Assembly: GCF_016097555.1 (NCBI RefSeq)
Contig: NC_054701.1
Span: 793,049-857,048, forward strand
Source: Gigantopelta aegis
Lineage: Eukaryota > Mollusca > Gastropoda > Neomphalida > Peltospiridae
Length of the DNA stretch: 64,000 bases
Direction of reading: 5' to 3'
How positions within the stretch are numbered: position 1 is the first letter of the stretch; the number at the start of each line of letters is the position of its first letter. The notes beneath the pieces are model-generated. The model had not been told where the DNA came from and searched no databases. It was given only the letters and a program-made list of their open reading frames with translations. The position numbers and the translations under genes were made by a program. Positions 22,601 through 30,175 of the stretch are shown here, one piece after another.

Positions 22601-25600
22601 GATTTATTCTAGTTATGTAACATATCTGAACGTAATATCAGTGACAGTGTATTTGAAAATACGTATCTATTCTACTTGTGTATTAAGAATAACAATATTA
22701 TGTAATGACATCTAGTATGTCGAAATAACATTAATAGGGTATATCTATCTCAAATATACTATTAAGTATAGCAATATTCTGTTATGACACCTAGTATTTC
22801 GAAATAACATTAATAGGGTATATCTATCTCAAATATACTATTAAGAATAGCACTATTCTGTTATGACATCTAGTATGTCGAAATAACATTAATAGGGTAA
22901 ATCTATCTCAAATATACTATTAAGAATAACACTATTCTGTTATGACATCTAGTATGTCGAAATAACATTAATAGGGTAAATCTATCTCAAATATTCAGGG
23001 GCGCCCACACACTTCAGTCTCAGATTCACTTGAAATCTGTACCAAATATTCCAAACATCCATAGTGGTTCTGTATTTGAGAAATAGTCATCTTGCTAACC
23101 GTCATCATATCCGTCCTATATCCAGGTCCCATTATCGCAGAACATAATGCACATGAAAACATGAAATTAGTAGTTTTTAGTAGTTACACTGGATACTTAA
23201 AGACAACTGAAGAATCTTTAAATGCCATTTTATGTTACGAGCAGCCATTGTTTTTGTGTGGGGTTTTTTTTTTTTTGGGGGGGGGGTTGGGGGGGACACC
23301 AAAAACACTGTTTTACATTCAGTATTACACACATTTATTCAAATATTTTTTGTTTCTATGTCAAATCCACGTCAGTGATAAAATCATGCATAATTAAAAA
23401 ATAAATTTCCTAAAAAGACTTCTATATGGATAATGTAATTTGGTACACATAAACTACATACCATCAGCTATAAAATGAGACAATTTTCGGGATTTTAACA
23501 ATCTACCCACATTGTTTTCAAGGAAAAGTTCCCCAAAACGATGTTTTCGATTTCAGAAAGATGTTGTTCCATAATTAATCATCACATATTTGTAATATTT
23601 AAGATTTATTTATTTACGGTTGTTCCTACATGTGAGGTTTGATGGTCCTGTATGCATCTGTATGCAAGATATGACCCGGACATGGATTTACTGCTATCTG
23701 CAGTAGACCGTGAAAAGTAGGTCACAGTGACCTAGTAATAGAACGCGACACACCGCCATCCCAAGTTGTTCCTACATGTGAGGATTGGTGGTCCTGTATG
23801 GATCTGTATGTAAGATACGGTCCGGACAAGGATTTACTGTTATGTGCAGTAGACCGTGAAAAGTAGGTCACAATGACCTAGTAATAGTACGCGACACACC
23901 ATCATCCAAAGTTGGTCCTACATGTGAGGTTTGATGGTCCTGTATGCATCTATATGCAAGATATGGTCCGGACAAGAAAACGTTAACAGATGGACGGACG
24001 GACGGATGGACCGACAACGCTATGACCCCACCACCGCCACCACCACCACCATCACCACCCCCCGTCACAGCCTTCGCGCATACGGCGCTCACCTCGCCGG
24101 GCTACGGCCTCCATACTAGTTCCGTCTGATACAAAGATGACCACCCGCCACTTGACGGGCCGGCATCTGAACGTAATTTGCCCGGGCAATATGATCACGA
24201 CCCAACCAGGGCCCAACAATTAGTATGTATGTAAGATGACGGTATATCATATGTGGTCCTGGTTATGGCAACTGCGTACAGAGGTCCCGTGTTGCTGTTC
24301 GACAGACGTTGCCTATGACGACCACGGATAACCTCTCTCACTATGTAGACCGAGTGTCAAACTAAACCTGTTAGACACCAAACAGCCGCAATTTAACATG
24401 TGCTGAGGGGTCCTCAGAGAAATGTTCCTTTGTGTTCAAATAAAGATAAAGACACTTCACATTGGACTGGCGACGTAGGTTCAAATCATCTTAGTCCCAC
24501 AGGAATCGCTTTTTTCACACTATGGAATTTACTACAAATTATTTATGTCTAAACAGATTGTTTTCTAAATTGGACCCAAAAATAGTATTATTTGGTTATT
24601 TCCAAAACACTTTTACTTTTCGTCTTGCATAAAACCATTATGAAATTATTTACAAAACCGTTTTGTTGGAGAACGGGACGGCCTATAAGTAAGACTATAA
24701 CGCTTTCGGTGAGCCAGACTTGATGAGACTTGCTGTACATTACACAGTGGTAGAACACGACATTGTACCAGTAATTGCATCTCTGTTTATATTACATGTC
24801 TTTATTTTCTCTTTCAGCCAGACTTGATGAGACTTGCTGTACATTACACAGTGGTAGAACACGACATTGTACCAGTAATTGCATCTCTGTTTATATTACA
24901 TGTCTTTATTTTCTCTTTCAGCCAGACTTGATGAGACTTGCTGTACATTACACAGTGGTAGAACACGACATTGTACCAGTAATTGCATCTCTGTTTATAT
25001 TACATGTCTTTATTTTCTCTTTCAGCCAGACTTGATGAGACTTGCTGTACATTACACAGTGGTAGAACACGACATTGTACCAGTAATTGCATCTCTGTTT
25101 ATATTACATGTCTTTATTTTCTCTTTCAGCCAGACTTGATGAGACTTGCTGTACATTACACAGTGGTAGAACACGACATTGTACCAGTAATTGCATCTCT
25201 GTTTATATTACATGTCTTTATTTTCTCTTTCAGCCAGACTTGATGAGACTTGCTGTACATTACACAGTGGTAGAACACGACATTGTACCAGTAATTGCAT
25301 CTCTGTTTATATTACATGTCTTTATTTTCTCTTTCAGCGTGCTATGTAGATCATCCCAAAATGTGTCCACGATGTAGACAACATCCGTTCATACAGTGTG
25401 TGTCGACTGGTGTCAGGGACATTCCACTGGGGCTAATAGGTGTGTATGCTTTACTGGAACCACCAGCGTGCTGTATAATAGCAGTGCTAGAGCAATCTTC
25501 AAATTCGGGTAAAATAAGCTGGCCCGAGACTTTTTCACCCTGTATTTCAATCATTCTACACAATATTAGTTGTAACCCATGGGGAAAATGCGCAGTTATT

Positions 25601-26066
25601 CCTTAGCAATCCTATATCGCCATTTGGCAGTAATGCTAATATGAATAAATATTGTTATCCAGATTCGCGCATTTTCTTTTAATTTGGGCAAAAAATAACC
25701 TGCCCCCACCCCCTATAAAATTAGGAGCCCGTACGCCTGTGTATAATATGGACTGCCAGTACTAGTACTGAAAGTGAAAACAGAATGTAAATCACCTTCT
25801 CCACAGCTTGCTCACAGCTACTCTTTTGAACTGCCTTTTTAATGTACAGAGATCCGCCTACCTTACGTGTCACTATTACGTGTTTATACTTTCCCTTTGC
25901 ACGAGAGTAGATGTGAAAATCGATTTTCACGTAGAAGACTATTATGTCACTTTGTTATTCATGGATGGTTGTATTTCCACGTATATGAATATTATGTCAC
26001 TTTGTTATTCATGGATGGTTGTATTTTTCAGGAAAGTGTTTCTTCAACATGCCCTGGCGGAACTGA
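13563..26066 (+). CDS. Secreted tandem prokineticin/colipase-like protein, six coding exons, 213 aa
   Basis: Exons 13563-13610, 17270-17453, 20144-20260, 21262-21417, 25338-25439 and 26032-26066 join in phase (0,1,1,1,1) to 642 nt with one start and one stop. Residues 1-20 are a hydrophobic signal peptide. The rest has twenty cysteines in two modules of ten: Cys 35, 41, 46, 47, 69, 79, 95, 97, 103, 119 and Cys 128, 134, 139, 140, 160, 170, 178, 181, 189, 205. Module 1 has the C-x5-C-x4-CC-xn-C-x9-C-xn-C-x-C-x5-C-xn-C spacing of prokineticins, astakines and the Dickkopf Cys2 domain; module 2 follows it with CxxC and a longer loop. Each module is split by a phase-1 intron at the same place, so the gene arose by duplication of a two-exon unit. 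Both modules carry a basic insert (KGRRRR, IGRRRR) between CC and the fifth Cys, a possible cleavage or heparin-binding site. The N-terminal AVIT of vertebrate prokineticins is absent. Family members are extracellular signals (GPCR ligands, Wnt antagonists, haematopoietic cytokines); which role applies here is unknown. Confidence 0.82.
13838..16990. repeat. 54/60-bp minisatellite in intron 1, about 55 units
   Basis: Units read GACGGAACGAGTTTAGTGG, TTTCACACACAGATATACGT and CTCTGTCTAGTCAAT, with or without the ACATAT hexamer that makes the 60-bp form. The two lengths alternate in recurring blocks, suggesting higher-order copying. The 60-bp form is a multiple of three, which explains the long open frames seen on both strands; these are not genes. 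Confidence 0.95.
17060..17258 (+). repeat. SINE fragment ending at the exon 2 acceptor
   Basis: Blocks CACGACTGGTATCTCAAAGG, GTAGCGGGTTTCC, AATGTTTGACAATAGCTGAT and CTCTAGTGGTGTC match the SINE pieces at 13.0 and 4.5 kb. Its 3' end (TTTAAACAATAAAAACTTCA) runs into CGTTTCAG, the splice acceptor of exon 2. Confidence 0.7.
17270..17453 (+). CDS. Exon 2: first half of module 1
   Basis: Acceptor ACGTTTCAG|ATG and donor GCAA|GTAAGA. It encodes residues 17-77 plus one base, including the cysteines of CRTTSDCASDECC and SGTC and the basic stretch KGRRRR. The exon is strikingly GC-rich (CpG-rich arginine codons) within AT-rich surroundings. It aligns residue by residue with exon 4. Confidence 0.78.
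17760..18015. repeat. ~57-bp degenerate repeat, about 4 units
   Basis: Repeated GATTACACGTGGTACAAGTT, TTTAACCTGTGATTAAAACA with variations and small length changes. Located in intron 2 just before the large 52-bp array. Confidence 0.7.
18095..20002. repeat. 52-bp minisatellite in intron 2, about 36 units
   Basis: Units read CTGAACCATGCGTACAAGTG, TGATGTTAGCCGCGTTTGAA and AAGATAAACGAG with a constant 52-bp period. Only a few positions vary (CATGCG/CGTGCG, GGTGTT/GATGTT, GCCGCG/GGCGCG), and these variants come in runs, as expected for recent block duplication. Confidence 0.96.
20144..20260 (+). CDS. Exon 3: second half of module 1
   Basis: Acceptor TTTGATTTCAG|AA and donor ATACTG|GTAACG. It encodes residues 78-116 plus one base: KCLVNEY, then YVCPCADHLTCKPDGG and RDIPIGDTG. 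The CPC and the Cys five residues on are the prokineticin hallmark. Its last ~20 nt and donor are the first unit of the 44-bp array that follows. Confidence 0.8.
20217..20645. repeat. 44-bp minisatellite seeded from the exon 3 donor, about 9 units
   Basis: Each unit is AACCTGATATTCCCATCGGC, GATAC(A/C/T)G, GT and TTTAACATGTA. The first unit is the 3' end of exon 3 itself; at least eight further copies follow in intron 3, each keeping the ATAC.G|GT junction. The right-most units are degenerate. Period 44 bp, so extra copies would shift the frame if spliced in. Confidence 0.92.
21262..21417 (+). CDS. Exon 4: first half of module 2
   Basis: Acceptor TTTTACAG|GG and a weak donor GGCGGAA|GTTCGT. 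It encodes residues 118-168, with CESDLDCRPQECC, the basic IGRRRRSSQ and SGTC. The exon end matches exon 2 in phase and position (GGA A versus GCA A). The donor is non-optimal (GTTCGT); a GTAAAT five bases on would give the wrong phase for exon 5. Confidence 0.78.
21408..22010. repeat. 42-bp minisatellite seeded from the exon 4 donor, about 14 units
   Basis: Unit TTGGGCGGCAGTTAGTAAAT, CAGTTATTACACACCTATCG, AG. The first unit is the last 10 nt of exon 4 plus its donor (ATTGGCGGAAGTTCGTAAAT). Period 42 bp is a multiple of three, giving the open SWAAVSKSVITHLS-type frames on the plus strand and their mirror on the minus strand; these are repeat artefacts. An alternation of two unit types runs through the middle of the array. 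Confidence 0.93.
22011..22420. repeat. ~70-bp degenerate repeat related to the 42-bp unit
   Basis: About six units of GGGCGGCAGTTAATAAAATC, AGTCATTACACACCTATCGA, GGGGGACGTGTTAGATATTG. The first part is the 42-bp unit; the GACGTGTTAGATATTGAGCA part is new, so this is an older, extended offshoot of the same array. Divergence rises to the right. Confidence 0.85.
22660..22997. repeat. 79-bp minisatellite, about 4 units
   Basis: CTAGTATGTCGAAATAACAT recurs at 22712, 22791, 22870 and 22949 (period 79), each followed by TAATAGGGTA(T/A)ATCTATCTC and AAATATACTATTAAG. Lies in intron 4. Confidence 0.92.
22998..23619. other. Intron 4 spacer with a T/G homopolymer run
   Basis: No exon-like segment is seen. 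At about 23263-23297 a T run passes into G runs (two blocks of eight or more G), capable of G-quadruplex formation if transcribed or replicated. Confidence 0.6.
23620..23976. repeat. 146-bp tandem repeat with palindromic AGGTCAnnnTGACCT
   Basis: TGTTCCTACATGTGAGG recurs at 23621, 23767 and (as TGGTCC) 23913, period 146; the third unit is cut short. Units 1 and 2 each contain AGGTCA-CAG-TGACCT (23719-23733) and AGGTCA-CAA-TGACCT (23865-23879). The block ends in GGACGGACGGACGGATGGAC and looks like part of a dispersed mollusc repeat rather than a local array. Confidence 0.85.
23986..24065. repeat. Simple repeats (GGAC)n and (CCA/CCN)n
   Basis: GATGGACGGACGGACGG is followed within 30 bp by a C-rich CCACCGCCACCACCACC-type stretch. 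Both explain the proline-rich or glycine-rich open frames on either strand. Confidence 0.85.
24066..24713. other. Intron 4 spacer, no feature recognised
   Basis: Unique-looking sequence between the 146-bp repeat and the 104-bp array. No conserved exon with flanking splice sites in phase 1 was found. Confidence 0.5.
24714..25337. repeat. 104-bp minisatellite carrying a splice acceptor, 6 units
   Basis: Six units of 104 bp (starting at 24714, 24818, 24922, 25026, 25130, 25234) are near identical. Each ends in the strong acceptor TTTATTTTCTCTTTCAG; the sixth acceptor is the one used by exon 5. After each of the five inner acceptors a 57-nt stretch runs to GT (CCA|GTAATT), keeps phase 1 on both sides and would encode RLDETCCTLHSGRTRHC-type sequence. 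The unit may therefore be a duplicated small exon. Confidence 0.95.
25338..25439 (+). CDS. Exon 5: second half of module 2
   Basis: Acceptor TTCTCTTTCAG|CG and donor CTAATAG|GTGTGT. It encodes residues 169-202: TCYVDHPKMCPRC, then FIQCVSTGVRDIPLG. The end GVRDIPLGLIG parallels GGRDIPIGDTG at the end of exon 3, with the donor at the same codon position, which is the best evidence that exons 4-5 are a duplicate of exons 2-3. Confidence 0.8.
25440..25940. other. Intron 5 with a dispersed repeat piece
   Basis: About 25500-25745 contains TTCGGGTAAAATAAGCTGGC and, in the same orientation, TTTGGGCAAAAAATAACCTG, ending in GGAGCCCGTACGCC. I take this as an old interspersed repeat; nothing coding is seen. 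Confidence 0.45.
25941..26028. repeat. 50-bp direct duplication of the exon 6 acceptor region
   Basis: ATTATGTCACTTTGTTATTC, ATGGATGGTTGTATTT occurs at 25941 and again at 25991. Only the second copy continues into TTCAG; the first reads CCACG at that point, so only one acceptor is functional. Confidence 0.93.
26032..26066 (+). CDS. Exon 6: C-terminus of the prokineticin-like protein
   Basis: Acceptor TATTTTTCAG|GA. It encodes (G)KCFFNMPWRN and a TGA at 26064-26066. It supplies Cys 205, the tenth cysteine of module 2, at the position filled in module 1 by the Cys at the start of exon 4. Confidence 0.75.
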
Positions 26067-26191
26067 ACTAGCTGCACTAGCAAATATGTGTAGTCACGTG
26101 ACGGCTTTGTGTAGCGGTCTTGTACAGAGATTGAACTTTGTTGTTTGGAGTGTAATGAAGAGTTTGTGTGTACTGTTTTCATTGTTGTGTC

Positions 26192-27021
26192 GTTATACTT
26201 TCACAGATTGTGGGCGGGGTGGGAGGAAATGTAGGTTATACTTTCACAGATTGTGGGCGGGGTGGGAGGAAATGTAGGTTATACTTTCACAGATTGTCGG
26301 CGGGGGTGAGAGGGAATGTAGGTTATACTTTCACAGATTGTGGGCGGGGGTTAGAGGGAATGTAGGTTATACTTTCACAGATTGTGGGCGGGGGTTAGAG
26401 GGAATGTAGGTTATACTTTCACAGATTGTGGGCGGGGTGGGAGGAAATGTAGGTTATACTTTCACAGACTGTGGGCGGGGGTTACAGGGAATGTAGGTTA
26501 TACTTTCACAGATTGTGGGCGGGGGTTACAGGGAATGTAGGTTATACTTTCACAGATTGTGGGCGGGGGTTAGAGGGAATGTAGGTTATACTTTCACAGA
26601 TTGTGGGCGGGGTGGGAGGAAATGTAGGTTATACTTTCACAGACTGTGGGCGGGGGTTAGAGGGAATGTAGGTTATACTTTCACAGATTGTGGGCGGGGG
26701 TTACAGGGAATGTAGGTTATACTTTCACAGATTGTGGGCGGGGGTTAGAGGGAATGTAGGTTATACTTTCACAGATTGTGGACGGGGTGGGAGGAAATGT
26801 AGGTTATACTTTCACAGATTGTGGGCGGGAGTTAGAGGGAATGTAGGTTATACTTTCACAGATTGTGGGCGGGGGTGGTAGGAAATGTAGGTTATACTTT
26901 CACAGATTGTGGGCGGGGTGGGAGGAAATGTAGGTTATACTTTCACAGATTGTCGGCGGGGGTGAGAGGGAATGTAGGTTATACTTTCACAGATTGTGGG
27001 CGGGGGTGGGAGGAAATGTAG
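26192..27021. repeat. 43/44-bp minisatellite downstream of the gene, about 19 units
   Basis: Unit TTATACTTTCACAGATTGTG, GGCGGGGGTTAGAGGGAATG, TAGG. It starts about 125 bp after the stop codon, so it lies in the 3' UTR or just beyond it. Every unit contains an acceptor-like TATACTTTCACAG and a donor-like AATGTAGGT. GC-rich G runs occur in every unit. Confidence 0.94.
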
Positions 27022-27523
27022 GTATATCTTTCTAAATATTGTTTTGTTATATATTTTATTTATATTTTGTTTTGTTTCTTTTATTGTTATTTATTATTTA
27101 GGCGTGGGGAGTATTTTAATGTACTTCATGTTTGATGGTGGTGCAGTATATTTTAAAATATATTTCAAATGAAAAACTTTATGTTGCAACAGAAATAATT
27201 TCCGTTGAATGTGCCACATATTTTCTTGGTAGGCTACAGCGGAGACTATCTATTCTATATCTGTGTAGTTTTAAAGAAAAATAACAAGTTACGAATTCCA
27301 ATGAATTTATAATAAAAACACAAAGTGTTCTATTAATGTGTCAATAATTTTATATGATAATACAAAAATAAATGTCGTATAAAAGTTTTATGAAACGCAT
27401 TGCGCTCGCCCTATACGAAGTAACACAATACAGGCTGGTTTCCAACATTTCAAGTACGTACATAATTACATAGTTTATATTTATTCAAGGAAAACCGTTC
27501 CTGTGTACCAAATAAATGTATAC
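27022..27523. other. AT-rich spacer, no gene
   Basis: Low-complexity AT-rich DNA up to the left LTR. Several AATAAA hexamers (for example near 27309 and 27511) could serve as polyadenylation signals for the upstream gene, but none can be singled out. Confidence 0.45.
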
Positions 27524-28500
27524 TGTTATGATAATCTGGTTTTAAGTTAAATCTGGCTTTGGGTTATGTAATATGGACGTTTTTATCGTCGGGTGAAAAT
27601 TCAAGTAAAAATATGGAAGACTATGTGTTTCGCTGGCTGGAGAGAATAAAATATAACTGTGGCGGACATATCTCATTATGTCCTATCATGTGTTTAAACA
27701 ACGACGGCGTGCTGAAATAATAAAATAATGACTTACCTGGAGAGCAGACGTGTTCGGCAAGGTGGCTGACATTTTGTTTTTGTCTGTTCGTATAGCCAGA
27801 CCGTGATCCGTGGAGCACCTGTCTGGTGGCTTTTCGTTTTTGGAATGATTTGATTGGTCGGCGAATTACTTTACATCGTAAGTTATGAGTTCTGCACGAT
27901 GTTCTTGTGGAGTGCATTCTGTTGCACACGTCTTCAGATGCCTATATAAACTGGGAATCAACGCACAATCTTCAGAACTCGAAGTTAGAGTATCTCCTGT
28001 CCAGCACCGTCAGAAGTTACCACGTCAACAAGGCATGAAGGAGCGGCGACCGGTCATCTTGTTTAGCAGCCCTTGGCAGTCGTGCATTGAAACTTTTCGT
28101 GATGGACTGATTTTCGTTTGGTGACTATTAATTAATAACTTAAATGCCAGAATTCTGTGGGAAAACTTTATTTATTTAAACATATATTTTTTATATAAAA
28201 ACATTTAAACACTTGCTACTTGTTATGTAATTTTGTCAAGAAAGTGTGTGCTCAATGTTTTAGCTATTTAGTCAATTTATTAATCGGGCAATTAGTTTAT
28301 TGCATTGAATAATGTGATATTAAATATCACACAGTCTATATCTAATAATTGTATTTAATTGCATGTGATAACTTGTACACATGGCAATTGTTTAGTACCA
28401 TGATTGGATAATTCGGATTTATCAATCTTGGTACACGTGACTTCTGCGGTCTATTAAAGTTTTTAATCCAGTTAGTGGTTATTGTGGATCGGGAAGGTCA
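27524..28500 (+). repeat. Left LTR of the Gmr1-like element
   Basis: It starts TGTTATGATAATCTGG and ends near GGGAAGGTCA, about 977 bp. It aligns without visible differences to 39286-40257; the last few bases of the right copy are hidden by the N gap. It contains a TATATAAA-like motif near 27941 that could be the LTR promoter. Confidence 0.9.
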
Positions 28501-28504
28501 CAAA

Positions 28505-28522
28505 TGGGGGCTCGTCCGGGAT
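28505..28522 (+). other. Primer-binding site, proline-tRNA type
   Basis: TGGGGGCTCGTCCGGGAT, four bases after the LTR end, is the 18-base site known from retroviruses primed by tRNA-Pro. The same site occurs again near 33457 in the second gag block. Confidence 0.85.
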
Positions 28523-28662
28523 CTTTCTTGTAATATATATCATTGGATGGTATTAGGAGATTACAAATTGATCTATTTTGATTATTAGAATAGAGGATAA
28601 TAGTTGACTAGTTAGAGTTTTATTTTGAGCACACGTTTTGACAATTACATAATCAAGTTCAC

Positions 28663-30175
28663 ATGGATAGCATATGGTCAGTAGAACAAGTAGTTGATAA
28701 TTTTATATCTAGTTTAGATGAAACTGAGATAAATTATTTAACTGTAGCACGGTTAAAAGAAATTGCTGAACACATAGGATTAGAGTTGGACATTGGTTTG
28801 AAGAAAGCTGAAATAAAATCGTTGGTGATAGATTTCTTAAGAAATATGGCAGAACGTAAAATTCAGTTAGATTCAAAAGTGTATACTGGTAGGGAAATTG
28901 GTAGTGTTGAACTTGATAATGAAGATAGTTTAGCTATGTTGAAACTTAAGTTGGACTTTCAGAGAGAACAATTAATGTATGAGAGGGAACAAAGAAATTT
29001 GGAGAGAGAAGATAGAGAAAAACATAGAGAATGGGAGACAACACAAAGATCTCTCGATAGGGATATTAAAAGTAGAGAGTTGGATAACTATAGCAAGTTT
29101 GATCCGCAAAGATATATTAGGATGGTTCCTATTTTTAATGAAAATCAAGTTGATGAATTTTTTGATTGTTTTGAAAAGATAGCTCTTGGAGCTGAATGGC
29201 CAAAACGGTATTGGTGTTTATTGTTGCAATCTGCTTTGAAAGGTAAAGCACAAATGGCTTATGCAGCGCTTTCTGTTGATGATTCTTCGTCATATGACTT
29301 AGTTAAAGCTGCTATTTTAAGAGCTTATGAAAAGGTGCCTGAGGTGTACCAACAAGATTTTCGAAATCTTAGGATTTCAGGTGGACAATCTTATTTAGAG
29401 TTTGCCAAAGAAAAAGAAAGGTTATTTCGGAAATGGTGTAGTTCAAAGTCTGTGAATAATGATTGTGGGAAATTAGAAGAACTCATTCTTATAGAAGAGT
29501 TTATGAGAGGTTTGCCATCAGAAGTGGTAATTCACTTACAGGTGCTTGAACCAAGTATATTAGCTGAGGCAGCTATAATGGCTGATAAATTTGTTTTAGC
29601 AAACCGTAAACCTGATTTCAGTAATAAACCGAAGTCACAAAGTTATACTTTCAAACAAAGTGGAAGCAGTAGAGATGGTTCAGTTAGGAATAATAATACA
29701 CCGCGAGATATGGGTAAATCTCAAGATCAGAAAAATTCGGGATCACTCCAGTGTTTTTATTGTAAAGAATGGGTCACATTAGACGTGATTGCCGGAAATT
29801 GAAATATGATCTTGGAAGTGGCAATCGTTCTGGGCACACAAATTTTGTATCTCAGTTGTCTGAACCTTTGAATTCAAAATGTCAAATTAAAGATGCGTTA
29901 ACTAGGGTTAAGAAAAGAAATCCAAGGTTTGAACCATTTCTGACTTCTGGTCATGTGGTTACATCACACGATGGTGATGTGAAACAATCTATAGTGATTT
30001 TGCGAGATACTGGTGCTGAACGAACAATCTTACTTGAAAAAGAATTGTTAGATAAGGACAACACATTTTTGGGCGAGTATATTACTTTGTCCACAGTTGA
30101 AGGTACTATATCTAGTCCGTTACATACTGTCGAGTTGGATAGTGATTTGGTTAAAGGCAGTATTGTGGTTACATA
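28663..30175 (+). pseudogene. LTR element gag and start of protease (first block)
   Basis: A charged N-terminal domain with a coiled-coil-like EREQRNLEREDREK stretch is followed by a capsid-type region (FDCFEKIALGAEWPKRYW) and a zinc-knuckle region of the nucleocapsid. Then comes the protease motif LRDTGAERT (DTG active site). It belongs to the fossil element at 27524-40257 and passes at its right end into the inverted block. Confidence 0.8.

Noticed and set aside
23092-23404. 101-codon frame across the T/G homopolymer
   Set aside because: Phe/Gly text comes from homopolymer runs; no domain or splice context.
27885-28124. 79-codon frame, also present at 39647-39886
   Set aside because: It lies wholly inside the LTR and occurs in both LTRs; no known LTR protein is expected there.
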